Origin: Candidatus Pelagibacterales bacterium
GTDB taxonomy: Bacteria > Pseudomonadota > Alphaproteobacteria > TMED109
Reading direction: 5' to 3'
Assembly: GCA_002715505.1 (NCBI GenBank)
Contig: PAZF01000014.1
Span: forward strand, 1 to 37,867
Length of the DNA: 37,867 nucleotides
Shown piece after piece: positions 25,527 to 34,511 of the stretch; within the stretch, counting starts at the first letter, position 1, and every line of letters starts with the position of its first letter. Position numbers and translations under genes: made by a program. Below the pieces are notes generated by a model that made no database searches, was not told the DNA's origin, and saw only the letters and a list, made by a program, of their open reading frames with translations.

Positions 25527-26893
25527 AAAATAAATTTCATGAAAGTATTTTAAGGGCTTATGATATAAGAGGTGTTGTGGGCGAAACTTTAACCTCGAAA
25601 GATGCATTTAATTTAGGGTTTAAATTTTCTTGTTTTGCTAGAATAAAAAATAAGGCGCCGAGAGTGGTAGTTGGATATGATGGAAGATTATCCTCTAATT
25701 TATTAAATACAAAGCTGATAGAGGGTTTACTAGAGGCTGGAAGCAAAGTAACTTCTATAGGATTATGTTCATCACCTATGCTTTACTATGCTAGCAAAGT
25801 AATGAACTCTGATGGGGCAATAATGATTACAGGTTCTCATAATCCTGCAAATTATAATGGTTTCAAAATGTTAATACGAGGTAAAAGCCTATATGGAAGA
25901 GATATTCAAAAACTGGCAGTTCAAGTTGAGACAAAACTAAACGAAAAAGGGACTTTATGCTCTTATAATATCGAAGATTCTTATCTCAGTGAAATAACAA
26001 AAGATACAAAAAATATTAATAATACTTTAAAAGTAGTATGGGATGCAGGGAATGGGTCTACAGGTAATATATTAAAAAAAATGATTAAACTTTTACCGGG
26101 AAAGCATATTTTATTAAATACCGAAGTAGATGGTACTTTTCCTTCACATCATCCTGATCCTACCGAAGAAAAAAATCTAAAGCAACTAAAGCAAAAAGTT
26201 TTTAGTTGCAAAGCTGATATTGGTATAGCATTTGATGGTGATGGTGACAGAATTGGTGTTATAAATAATAAAAAAAGTTTTATAACCGGGGATAAGCTGC
26301 TTTTTATTTTTGCATCAGAAGTAGTGAAAGAAAACCCTGGTGCTATTGTAATTTCTGATGTTAAGGCAAGCAATGTGGTTTTTAGTGAAATTAAAAAACT
26401 TGGAGGAACTCCTCTAATGTGGAAGACAGGACATTCTTTTATTAAGGAGAAAATGAGACAAACAGGTGCGTTATTAGCTGGAGAAATGTCAGGTCATGTT
26501 TTTTTTGCAGATAAATATTTTGGTTTTGATGATGCTATGTATGCGTCAATTAGATTATTAAAAATTTTGTCTAAGAAAAAAGTTATAAGTAATTTACTAA
26601 GACCTTTCTCAAAACTAATTAGCACACCTGAAATAAAAATATATTGCAATGATGAAGCTAAATTTAATATTATTAAAAAATGTATAAAAGTGATCAAAAA
26701 AAAGTATTCTAGCGTTAATATCATTGACGGGATGAGGGTTACTACAAGTAAAGGTTGGTGGCTGCTAAGGGCTTCAAATACTCAGCCAGCTTTAATTGTT
26801 AGATGTGAAGCAGAAAATCGCAAGAATTTAGATATTCTTTTGTTAGAAGTAAAAAATTTGTTGGAAAGATGTGGGGTTAATACTAATTTATAA
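25523..26893 (+). CDS. Phosphomannomutase/phosphoglucomutase
   Basis: This is a 456-residue alpha-D-phosphohexomutase of the ManB/AlgC type. LRAYDIRGVVGE is at the N-terminus, the active-site serine lies in ITGSHNPANYNGFKM near residue 105, the metal loop DGDGDRIG is near residue 233, sugar specificity is set by GEMSGH near residue 320, and the phosphate-binding loop SNTQPALIVRCEA is near residue 420. The GEMSGH loop is typical of enzymes acting on both mannose and glucose phosphates. Converting glucose 6-phosphate to glucose 1-phosphate would feed galU and ugd immediately upstream. Confidence 0.94.
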   Translation: MKNKFHESILRAYDIRGVVGETLTSKDAFNLGFKFSCFARIKNKAPRVVVGYDGRLSSNLLNTKLIEGLLEAGSKVTSIGLCSSPMLYYASKVMNSDGAIMITGSHNPANYNGFKMLIRGKSLYGRDIQKLAVQVETKLNEKGTLCSYNIEDSYLSEITKDTKNINNTLKVVWDAGNGSTGNILKKMIKLLPGKHILLNTEVDGTFPSHHPDPTEEKNLKQLKQKVFSCKADIGIAFDGDGDRIGVINNKKSFITGDKLLFIFASEVVKENPGAIVISDVKASNVVFSEIKKLGGTPLMWKTGHSFIKEKMRQTGALLAGEMSGHVFFADKYFGFDDAMYASIRLLKILSKKKVISNLLRPFSKLISTPEIKIYCNDEAKFNIIKKCIKVIKKKYSSVNIIDGMRVTTSKGWWLLRASNTQPALIVRCEAENRKNLDILLLEVKNLLERCGVNTNL

Positions 26894-26906
26894 TTATTTC
26901 AATCAG

Positions 26907-26936
26907 TTGATAAAATAATAACTTCTTATATATTAT
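26907..26936 (+). promoter_or_regulatory. Candidate promoter for clpS-clpA
   Basis: The 47-base gap before clpS contains TTGATA at 26907-26912 and TATTAT at 26931-26936, an 18-base spacing; TATATT at 26929 would give 16. The transcript would begin within a few bases of the clpS ATG at 26941. No Shine-Dalgarno sequence is visible in front of this ATG, which fits a leaderless mRNA. The region is so AT-rich that chance matches are likely. Confidence 0.45.
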
Positions 26937-26940
26937 TATA

Positions 26941-27246
26941 ATGACTTTAAATAATGATAATAACTTATTAACTAAAGAAAAAGTTAAGTTAAAAAAACCA
27001 AACATGTATGCTGTCGTCATGCTAAACGACGATTATACTCCTATGGAATTTGTTATTTATGTATTGCAATCAATATTTAAAAAAAACTATGAAGATGCAA
27101 AAAAAATTATGTTGCTTATACATAATGAAGGTAAAGGTATTTGCGGAGTTTTTCCTTTAGATATAGCTGAAACTAAAGCTAATCAAGTTGTAGAATTTGC
27201 TAGAATTAACCAACATCCATTAGAGTGTAAGGTGCAAAAGCAGTAG
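26941..27246 (+). CDS. clpS: ATP-dependent Clp protease adapter ClpS
   Basis: ClpS delivers N-degron substrates to ClpAP. The 101-residue protein shows [20 protein letters not shown] near residue 22, in which the NDD and TPM residues form the N-degron pocket, and [20 protein letters not shown] near residue 60. The C-terminal LECKVQK end is typical. It is encoded 2 bases before clpA, the standard arrangement. Confidence 0.96.
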   Translation: MTLNNDNNLLTKEKVKLKKPNMYAVVMLNDDYTPMEFVIYVLQSIFKKNYEDAKKIMLLIHNEGKGICGVFPLDIAETKANQVVEFARINQHPLECKVQKQ

Positions 27247-27248
27247 TT

Positions 27249-29480
27249 ATGATTTCAGAAGAATTAGAAATAAGTATACAAAATGCTTTTGAAATGGCGA
27301 AGTTAAAAAAGCATGAGTTTCTTACTTTAGAGCACTTAATGTTAGAATTATGTAAGGATAATGAGATATTAAGCCTATTTACTTTTCATAAAGTTAACCA
27401 TAAAAAAGTTATCAGCGATTTAGAGAACTTTTTAGAAAACAAATTAAAAGATATCACTGTAGCTGATGAGACTAGACCAACTCCTTCTGCAGCATTTGAA
27501 AGGGTTTTAAAACGAGCAGCTCAACATGTTCAGAGTTCAGGTAAAAAAGAAGTAAAGGCTCTAAATATTTTAGTAGCAATGTATTCTGAAAGAGATAGCT
27601 TTGCAGTTTATTTTCTAGAAAAGCAAAAATTAACTAGGTTAAAGGCCGTATCATATATAAGTCATTCAAAAGATAACAAAGTAGATCATAATGAAGATAT
27701 AGCTACCGATAATTTAGAAGAAAAGTCGAATTCGAAAAATAAAACAATTTTAGAAACATTTTGTATTAATTTAAATAAAAAAGCAAAAGAAGGTAGAATA
27801 GACCCTATCATAGGACGGGGAGAGGAAATTGAAAGAACTGTACAAATTTTATGTAGAAGACTAAAAAATAATCCTTTATTTGTAGGAGACCCTGGTGTAG
27901 GGAAAACAGCACTTGCAGAAGGTTTAGCAATGAAAATTGTAGAAAAAAAAGTACCTAAAGTATTGCTCAATACTAAGGTATTTTCTTTGGAAATGTCTAC
28001 ATTATTAGCTGGAACTAGATACAGAGGAGATTTTGAAGAAAGGCTAAATAACTTATTAAAAGAATTAACATCTAACAGAGATAATATACTTTTTATAGAT
28101 GAAATACATACAGTAATAGGTGCCGGTGCAACCTCAGGAGGATCAATCGACGCATCAAACATATTAAAGCCTGCTTTGGCTAACGGAACTTTGAGGTGCA
28201 TTGGATCCACTACTTACTCTGAATTTAGAAAATATTTTGAAAAGGATAGTGCATTAGCCAGAAGGTTTCAAAAAATAGATATTGAAGAGCCTAGTACTTC
28301 AGATGCCATTAAAATATTAAAAGGAATAAGCCATATATATGAAAATTTTCATAATATACAGTACTCTGAAGAAGCTATTGAACAGGCTGTTCAACTTTCA
28401 GATAGATATATAAATGAAAGAAAACTGCCAGATAAAGCTATAGATATTTTGGACGAAATAGGTGCTGCACAGAATTTGAAGTCTGGAAAAAATAAAATTA
28501 TATCTTCAAAGGAAGTTGCAGATATTGTAGCTAAGATAGCCAGAATTCCATCCAAAAATATTAATAGAGAAGATAACAAGGTATTAAAAAACTTAGCAAA
28601 AAACCTTAAACTTTCTGTATTTGGACAAGATAAGGCAATCAATGAGCTTAGTAGAGTTGTAAGATTATCAAGATCCGGACTAAGAGAGAAAGAAAAAACA
28701 ATAGGCTCTTATTTGTTTGTAGGACCTACTGGAGTTGGTAAAACAGAAATTGCAAGGGTATTAGCTAACGTGCTTAATATTAAATTATTAAGATTTGATA
28801 TGTCTGAGTATATGGAAAGACATAGTATATCAAGACTAATAGGATCACCTCCTGGTTATGTTGGTTTTGATGAAGGAGGAGCCTTAACAGAGGCAGTAAA
28901 TAAAAATCCTTATGCAGTTTTATTATTAGATGAAATAGAAAAAGCTCATCCTGATATTTTTAATATATTATTGCAAATTATGGACTATGGAAAATTAACA
29001 GACCATAATTCAAGAACTATTGATTTTAGAAATATAATATTAATTATGACATCAAATGTAGGTGCTTCAAGTTTAGATAAAAATAAGATTGGTTTTACAG
29101 GGAATCAAACAAATGAAGATAACTTGCAAGAAATAAATAGAATGTTTTCACCTGAGTTTAGGAATAGATTAGATTCAGTTATTAGTTTTGATTTTTTATC
29201 TCCAAAAATAATGAACAGCATTGTAGATAAGGCAATAAGTTACTTGGAAGGGCAGCTAACCGAAAAAAATATTTCAATAAAACTATCCAACGAAGCAAAA
29301 AAATATTTAACAATCAAAGGTTTTGATAAAAAATATGGCGCTAGACCTTTGCAAAGACTTGTTCAAAAAGAAATAAAAGAACCACTAGCTGAAGAGATAC
29401 TATTTGGCAAGTTAAAAAATGGTGGCTTAGTAAATATAAATTTAAAAGATGAAAATTTAGTTTTTAGGTTTCAGAAATAA
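27249..29480 (+). CDS. clpA: ATP-dependent Clp protease ATP-binding subunit ClpA
   Basis: ClpA is the AAA+ unfoldase partner of ClpP. It has the N-domain binding ClpS (about residues 1-145), a first AAA module with Walker A GDPGVGKTALAEG near residue 215, and a second with GPTGVGKTEIARV near residue 490. It lacks the long middle domain of ClpB, and the ClpP-docking loop is visible as KIGFTG near residue 613. At 743 residues it is normal size. The 3' end overlaps the convergent FemAB/GNAT-like gene by 17 bases. Confidence 0.96.
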   Translation: MISEELEISIQNAFEMAKLKKHEFLTLEHLMLELCKDNEILSLFTFHKVNHKKVISDLENFLENKLKDITVADETRPTPSAAFERVLKRAAQHVQSSGKKEVKALNILVAMYSERDSFAVYFLEKQKLTRLKAVSYISHSKDNKVDHNEDIATDNLEEKSNSKNKTILETFCINLNKKAKEGRIDPIIGRGEEIERTVQILCRRLKNNPLFVGDPGVGKTALAEGLAMKIVEKKVPKVLLNTKVFSLEMSTLLAGTRYRGDFEERLNNLLKELTSNRDNILFIDEIHTVIGAGATSGGSIDASNILKPALANGTLRCIGSTTYSEFRKYFEKDSALARRFQKIDIEEPSTSDAIKILKGISHIYENFHNIQYSEEAIEQAVQLSDRYINERKLPDKAIDILDEIGAAQNLKSGKNKIISSKEVADIVAKIARIPSKNINREDNKVLKNLAKNLKLSVFGQDKAINELSRVVRLSRSGLREKEKTIGSYLFVGPTGVGKTEIARVLANVLNIKLLRFDMSEYMERHSISRLIGSPPGYVGFDEGGALTEAVNKNPYAVLLLDEIEKAHPDIFNILLQIMDYGKLTDHNSRTIDFRNIILIMTSNVGASSLDKNKIGFTGNQTNEDNLQEINRMFSPEFRNRLDSVISFDFLSPKIMNSIVDKAISYLEGQLTEKNISIKLSNEAKKYLTIKGFDKKYGARPLQRLVQKEIKEPLAEEILFGKLKNGGLVNINLKDENLVFRFQK

Positions 29481-30618
29481 CTTTATACGGAGAATACTCT
29501 TCTTTAAGAATTCTAATATTGTTTAATATATTTTCTTTTTCTAATTCGTTATATCTTGAAAATATTTCATGTAGCTCTTTATTAAAAACTAAATGAGCAC
29601 TATAAGTCAAGGCAGGAGTATATCCTCTTTTAATTTTATGTGGACCTTGTGCTCCGGCTTCAACTTTACTAAGATTTAAATCTATTGCTGTTTCTATAGC
29701 TTTATAGTAACAAACTTCAAAGTGCAGATATGGTAATTCTTTTTTTGTGCCCCAGTATCTACCATAGAGAATATTATTAGATATAAAGTTAAGTGCTGCT
29801 GCTATTACTTTTTTTCCTTGTAATGCAATTATAATAACAAGATTATCTTTTAAATAACGTTTTAAGTTTAGGAAAAAATCAATAGTTAAGTAGTCATATG
29901 ACCATTTTTTATCTATAGTTGTGATATAAAACTTATATAATTCTTCTAAGATATCACTTTGAATATTATTTCCTTTTAATATTTCTATTTTTATACCCAT
30001 TTTTTTTATGGAGTTTCTTTCTTTAATAATTGCTTTTCTCTTTTTATAAGATAACTTGTCTAAAAAATCTTGGAAAGATAAGTAACCATTATTTACAAAA
30101 TGAAATTGTTCACCATATCTGATTATAAAGTTATTATCAGAATAAAACTTAATTTGCTCTTCATCAATAAAGTTTATATGTAAACTTGAGAACTTTTTTT
30201 TGATAGAAAATTCTATTATATCGTCAATTATTTTTTTTTTAAATTCAATATTATTTTCTTTTCTTAATAAAATTCTTTTTCCTGTTATTGGTGTAAAAGG
30301 AGATGCAATTAGCAATTTAGGATAATAACTTAATCCTAATTTTTGGTATACATTTGCCCATGAGTGATCAAAAACAAATTCACCCTGACTATTTACTTTT
30401 TCATAAGCTGCAACACAAGCTTGAAGGTTATTTTCTGTATCCCAAGTAAAGTAATATGGATTCCATCCAGTACGATCTGACAATGAATTACTATCTTCTA
30501 AAAGCTTCAAAAAGTTATAACTAGTGAATAAATTTCCATTTTGATTGCATCTATCCCAATCAAGTTTCCTTATAGAACCTATTTTACTAAAGGTTTTAAG
30601 TTTATATTTTCTTATCAA
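29464..30618 (-). CDS. FemAB/GNAT-like protein (DUF482, PF04339-type peptidoglycan-related family)
   Basis: This cytoplasmic protein of about 384 residues belongs by pattern to the DUF482 group of the acyl-CoA N-acyltransferase superfamily. WDRCNQNGNLFTSYNFLKLLE, GWNPYYFTW, KLLIASPFTPITGKRIL, HINF and VEAGAQGPHKIKRGYTP are the segments usually seen. The reaction is unknown; relatives are annotated as peptidogalycan biosynthesis proteins. I chose TTG at 30618, which overlaps the RidA stop as TTGA and matches the family N-terminus. A TTG at 30678 is also open and would extend it by 20 residues. The 3' end overlaps clpA antisense. Confidence 0.8.
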   Translation of the reverse strand: MIRKYKLKTFSKIGSIRKLDWDRCNQNGNLFTSYNFLKLLEDSNSLSDRTGWNPYYFTWDTENNLQACVAAYEKVNSQGEFVFDHSWANVYQKLGLSYYPKLLIASPFTPITGKRILLRKENNIEFKKKIIDDIIEFSIKKKFSSLHINFIDEEQIKFYSDNNFIIRYGEQFHFVNNGYLSFQDFLDKLSYKKRKAIIKERNSIKKMGIKIEILKGNNIQSDILEELYKFYITTIDKKWSYDYLTIDFFLNLKRYLKDNLVIIIALQGKKVIAAALNFISNNILYGRYWGTKKELPYLHFEVCYYKAIETAIDLNLSKVEAGAQGPHKIKRGYTPALTYSAHLVFNKELHEIFSRYNELEKENILNNIRILKEEYSPYKVISET

Positions 30619-31082
30619 AGGCTTAACTGAAATATTGAGTCTATTTCCACTGCTGCATTTATTGGCAAAGAACTGCAACTTACAGCGGATCTAGCATGAT
30701 TTCCATTCTCATTAAAAATTTCTTTAATTAAGTCTGAAGCTCCATCTGCAACTAAAGGTTGGTCATAAAAATTATCGGCACTATTTATAAAAACATTAAT
30801 TTTAATACAAGACTTTACAGAATCTAGATTTTCTTTAGTAGCATCATTCAGAACAGCTAAGGTATTTATTAAACAGAGAGCAGATGCTTTTTTTGCATCT
30901 TCAACTTTTAGATCTTTTCCAACTTTACCTTTATAGATTAATTCCCCATTTTTAAAAGGAATTTGACCAGAAACATAAACCATATCTCCATTTACTGTAA
31001 ATGGGGAATAGTTAGCTACTGGCTTTGATGCCTTAGGAAGTATAATATTTAATTCTTCTAACCTTTTAATTATATTAGTCAT
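30615..31082 (-). CDS. RidA family protein (reactive intermediate deaminase-like)
   Basis: This 155-residue member of the YjgF/YER057c/UK114 family probably hydrolyses enamine/imine intermediates formed by PLP enzymes. MVYVSGQIPF near residue 34 and the HARSAV segment near residue 129, with its carboxylate-binding arginine, are visible. An N-terminal extension (EELNIILPKASKPVANYSPF) marks the longer alphaproteobacterial subgroup rather than classic RidA, so the exact substrate is unsure. It overlaps the HAD-like gene by 8 bases and the downstream FemAB/GNAT-like gene by 4. Confidence 0.9.
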   Translation of the reverse strand: MTNIIKRLEELNIILPKASKPVANYSPFTVNGDMVYVSGQIPFKNGELIYKGKVGKDLKVEDAKKASALCLINTLAVLNDATKENLDSVKSCIKINVFINSADNFYDQPLVADGASDLIKEIFNENGNHARSAVSCSSLPINAAVEIDSIFQLSL

Positions 31083-31725
31083 ATTTTAAAAATTGATTTA
31101 ATAATATTTTTTCATTTTTTAACCAGCTAGTAGAATAAAAATCACAATTATTCTTATTTTTAATTAGTTTAGCAAGTTTAGTATTCTCAATAAACAAAAT
31201 TGTTTTTATATTAGGTTCTTTTTTTATAACCGAAGAAACCTGGAAAGGACTATCATCTATGAACCATGTTTGATTTTTATTAAAATTAAAAATATGTGAA
31301 CTAGCAGTTCCTTTTTCTCCTTTATTTGCGAAAAAAGGAAAATTTAGATTATTATTATTTAAGGCGTTTAATCTTAAATCGTAATACTCAAATGGAATAT
31401 TAGATAAAACTACAATATTAAAATATTTAGAAATTTTATTTAAAGTTTTAATAGAACCCCTTATTACAGTCATTTTAAGTGTAAACTTTTTAAAGAAATT
31501 ATTAATTAATTCTTTTATCTCCTCTTCATTTAATGAAGAATTATCGTTTTTTAGTATATTGCTGGTTAGAGCATAACTTTTCCAATTAAAAAAAAGCTTT
31601 TTTATTTTTAAAAAATTTTGAAAGTCGTACATAAAGTCAAAAATAACCTGATCAGCATCACATATTAGTGTAGGTCTATAAGGATTTAATTTTAGCGAAT
31701 TTAAAGAAGGAAAAGTATTTTGCAA
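31075..31725 (-). CDS. HAD-like hydrolase family protein
   Basis: This 216-residue protein was identified by its order of HAD motifs rather than by overall similarity. Motif I is CDADQVIFDF with D23 and D25, motif II is VVLSN with S108, motif III is a lysine in NKGEKG (135 or 138), and motif IV is FIDDSP with D157-D158. About 70 residues between motifs I and II could form a helical C1 cap. The second Asp in motif I is typical of phosphatases. The substrate is unknown. The start TTG at 31725 is the only start-like codon near the N-terminus. It follows rpmG and overlaps RidA by 8 bases. Confidence 0.78.
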   Translation of the reverse strand: MQNTFPSLNSLKLNPYRPTLICDADQVIFDFMYDFQNFLKIKKLFFNWKSYALTSNILKNDNSSLNEEEIKELINNFFKKFTLKMTVIRGSIKTLNKISKYFNIVVLSNIPFEYYDLRLNALNNNNLNFPFFANKGEKGTASSHIFNFNKNQTWFIDDSPFQVSSVIKKEPNIKTILFIENTKLAKLIKNKNNCDFYSTSWLKNEKILLNQFLKYD

Positions 31726-31743
31726 GAAAAATATTTAAAGTAT

Positions 31744-31911
31744 TTATTTTATTTTACCTTCTTTAAAAAGGACGTGTTTCCTAGCAACTGGGTCATACTT
31801 TTTTATTTCCATTTTTTCTGTCATGGTCTTGTTGTTTTTTTTAGTGACATAAAAGAAACCTGTATTAGCAGTACTATTTAACCTTATTTTAATTGAAGAT
31901 GGTTTAGCCAT
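31744..31911 (-). CDS. rpmG: 50S ribosomal protein L33
   Basis: This is a 55-residue ribosomal protein translated by hand from the minus strand. It starts [20 protein letters not shown], continues [20 protein letters not shown], and ends [15 protein letters not shown]. It is the cysteine-free form typical of alphaproteobacteria. A promoter with TTGACA lies directly upstream and would start transcription at or next to the ATG, with no Shine-Dalgarno sequence visible. It lies between topA and the HAD-like gene; relatives often carry rnr and other genes between topA and rpmG. Confidence 0.96.
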   Translation of the reverse strand: MAKPSSIKIRLNSTANTGFFYVTKKNNKTMTEKMEIKKYDPVARKHVLFKEGKIK

Positions 31912-31916
31912 AATTA

Positions 31917-31946
31917 TTAATACAATAATAAAATAGTTATTGTCAA
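31917..31946 (-). promoter_or_regulatory. Promoter for rpmG, probably leaderless
   Basis: On the minus strand TTGACA (31946-31941) is a perfect -35. It is followed after 18 bases by TATTAA (31922-31917), a 4-of-6 match to the -10. The predicted transcription start falls at about 31910-31911, which is the first base of the rpmG start codon. The few bases before the ATG contain no purine-rich ribosome binding site. Confidence 0.6.
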
Positions 31947-31953
31947 GAGTTAC

Positions 31954-34452
31954 CTATTTTTCTTTTTTTTTAATAATATCTACAACATCTTTTATTGAAA
32001 TTTCTTGAGCATCAGAAGATTTGGGTAAGCCAATATTTAAACCTTTATATTTAACATAAAGGCCATACCTTCCTTTATAAATTGAAATATTCTCATTATC
32101 ATCAGGATGCTTTCCCAAATCTCTCAAAGGCTTTACTGACCTATTGGAACTTTTTTTAGGCTTTGATATAATATCTATTGCTCTGTTTATACCAATTGTT
32201 AAAGGATTCTCATCCTTAGGTATTGAATAGAAAGTCCCGTTATATTTTAAATATGGACCATATCTTCCATTATTAGCTATAATAATTTCTCCGGTTTCTG
32301 GATGCTGGCCTACGTCTCTAGGAAGTGCTAATAGTTTTTTAGCTAATAATAAATCAATGTCATTAATATTAATATTTTTAGGAATTGATGCTCTCTTTAA
32401 ATTTTTTTTATCTTCTTTATCTGAACCTAGTTGAACGTAAGGTCCATAAGGTCCTTTTTTTAGAATAATTTCAATATTATTCTCATATCCCAATATTTTA
32501 TTTTCGATTAAGATTTCTTCAGAGTCATCTCCTGGAAATACTTCGCTTCTAATAAAATCACAATCAGGATGACTAGTGCAAGCGACGAATGGTCCAGAAC
32601 CATTTTTTCTCATTTTAATAGATAAATTAGATTTTTTACACTTTGGACAAAGTTTAGATTCGTCATTTTTCCTATTTTCCTTATGCGGAAATAAGTATTC
32701 TTTCATTGCATCATTAATATAGTCATATACATTTGTATTAGATAGTTTGAGTGTGCCTTCAACGCTTTTATTGAAGTCATCCCAAAATTCATGAAGCACT
32801 GACTTCCAATTCTTTTCTCCTTGAGATACTAGATCCAATTCATCTTCTTTTTTTGCTGTAAAATTATAATCCAGATATTTCTGAAAATAATTTTCTAAAA
32901 AACAGGTTACAATTCTACCACTAGGTTGAGGAATAAATCTTTTTGAGTTTAAAGAAACATAGCCTCTAAGTTGATTTTTTTTCATTATATTTGCATAAGT
33001 AGAAGGCCTTCCTATTCCATATTCTTCTAGCTTCTTTATCAAAGATGCTTCTGTATATCTAGGTGGAGGATCGGTAAAATGCTGTATGGTCTCACTTTTA
33101 ACTTTTTCTATAAACGTGTCTTTAGTTAATTTATCTATGCCTTTATTTTTTTGTATATTACTTACTTCTTCATCTTGGTAAATTTTCTTATATCCATCAA
33201 ACTCTAATTCTGATGTGGAAGCACTTAGAATAATTTGAGTAGAATCATCTTTTATTTTAATAGAAATAATTTTGCTTACTGATTGATTAGCCTGAGTAGA
33301 CAACGATCTTCTCCATATTAAATCGTATAATTTTTTTAAATCTTGTTCTAAAGAAGCAGGTAACCCATCTGGTTTTATGAAAGGGTCACTAGGTCTTATT
33401 GCTTCATGTGCTTCTTGAGAATTTTTAACCTTATTTTTGAAGCTTCTTACACTTTGGTAAACATAATTTTTTCCGAAATCTTTTGAAATTATATCTTTGG
33501 CCTTTTGAATAAATTCATTAGAAAGATTTGTAGAATCGGTTCTCATATAGGTTATTAATCCTTTATTTTCTCCATTTATATTTATTCCTTCATATAGCTT
33601 TTGCGCTAATGACATAGTTCTACTTGGACTAAATCCAAGCTTATTACTAGCATCTAATTGCAAAGTAGAAGTTATGAACGGAGGAAAAGGATTATTTTTT
33701 CTGATTTTACTATCAATTTCCTTAATCTTAAATTTAGAATTTAATATTTTTTTTTCTAATTCTAAGGCTTGACTTTCATTTTCAATACTAAGTTTTGTAA
33801 TTTTTTTTTCTTCAATTTGATATAATTTAGCATCTATTTTTTTATTATTATTTAGTAACAATTGAATTTGTATGGACCAGTATTCTTTTGGTTTAAATTT
33901 CTGTATTTCATTTTCTCTTTCTGTTATTAATTTTAATGCTACTGATTGTACTCTTCCAGCTGATTTACACCCTGGAAATTTTCTTATCAGAAGCGGAGAT
34001 AGTGAGTATCCCATCAAATAGTCTAAAGACCTTCTGGCCTGATAAGCATTTACTAAGTTCATATCTATGTGTCTTGGAGTATTCAGTGAATTTAAAATAG
34101 CTTCCTTAGTAATCTCATTAAAAGTAATTCTTAATATTTCAATATCTTTTAGCAGATTATCTTCTTCAAGTATTGATTTAATATGCCATGCAATTGCTTC
34201 ACCTTCTCTATCTTGATCTGTAGCTAGAAAAAGCTTTTTTTTATCTTTAATGCTTTTTCTTATGATATTAAGATACTTAGAGTCCTCAGTATTTTTTTGA
34301 TAATTTATTTTAAAATCTTGGGTTACATCTATACCCTTCTTTTCTTCTATATCTCTAACATGTCCATAAGAAGCAATAACTTCATAATCATTACCTAAAA
34401 ATTTATTAATTGTTTTTGCTTTGGCAGGTGACTCTACAATAACTAAATTCAT
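31954..34452 (-). CDS. topA: DNA topoisomerase I
   Basis: TopA relaxes negative supercoils as a type IA topoisomerase. The toprim domain starts MNLVIVESPAKAKTINKFLG and includes ATDQDREGEAIAWH near residue 110. The active-site tyrosine is in GLITYMRTDSTNLS near residue 303. A C4 zinc finger (CPKC ... C ... C) lies near residue 590, followed by three GPYGPYVQLG-type repeats, the last two reading GRYGPYLKY and GRYGLYVKY. ATG 34452 is preferred to a GTG at 34467 because it matches the family N-terminus, giving 832 residues. The rest of the alphaproteobacterial context (ruvX-pyrBC-plsY) lies upstream. Confidence 0.96.
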   Translation of the reverse strand: MNLVIVESPAKAKTINKFLGNDYEVIASYGHVRDIEEKKGIDVTQDFKINYQKNTEDSKYLNIIRKSIKDKKKLFLATDQDREGEAIAWHIKSILEEDNLLKDIEILRITFNEITKEAILNSLNTPRHIDMNLVNAYQARRSLDYLMGYSLSPLLIRKFPGCKSAGRVQSVALKLITERENEIQKFKPKEYWSIQIQLLLNNNKKIDAKLYQIEEKKITKLSIENESQALELEKKILNSKFKIKEIDSKIRKNNPFPPFITSTLQLDASNKLGFSPSRTMSLAQKLYEGININGENKGLITYMRTDSTNLSNEFIQKAKDIISKDFGKNYVYQSVRSFKNKVKNSQEAHEAIRPSDPFIKPDGLPASLEQDLKKLYDLIWRRSLSTQANQSVSKIISIKIKDDSTQIILSASTSELEFDGYKKIYQDEEVSNIQKNKGIDKLTKDTFIEKVKSETIQHFTDPPPRYTEASLIKKLEEYGIGRPSTYANIMKKNQLRGYVSLNSKRFIPQPSGRIVTCFLENYFQKYLDYNFTAKKEDELDLVSQGEKNWKSVLHEFWDDFNKSVEGTLKLSNTNVYDYINDAMKEYLFPHKENRKNDESKLCPKCKKSNLSIKMRKNGSGPFVACTSHPDCDFIRSEVFPGDDSEEILIENKILGYENNIEIILKKGPYGPYVQLGSDKEDKKNLKRASIPKNININDIDLLLAKKLLALPRDVGQHPETGEIIIANNGRYGPYLKYNGTFYSIPKDENPLTIGINRAIDIISKPKKSSNRSVKPLRDLGKHPDDNENISIYKGRYGLYVKYKGLNIGLPKSSDAQEISIKDVVDIIKKKEK

Positions 34453-34478
34453 AATATAAATGTACACTTAAAAATGAA

Positions 34479-34506
34479 AAATTATCATTAGTATTCCCTA
34501 AGTCAA
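34479..34506 (-). promoter_or_regulatory. Weak promoter candidate for topA
   Basis: TTGACT on the minus strand (34506-34501) lies in the 59-base gap between plsY and topA. TAATTT about 16 bases downstream (near 34484-34479) is a poor -10. A GATAAT is also close by, but its spacing is too short. No ribosome binding site precedes the topA ATG. topA may also be read through from plsY. Confidence 0.3.
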
Positions 34507-34511
34507 GATAA

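Noticed and set aside
34453-34467. GTG at 34467 as the start of topA
   Set aside because: The five extra residues precede the universal MNLVIVESPAKAKT start, so ATG 34452 is a better choice.
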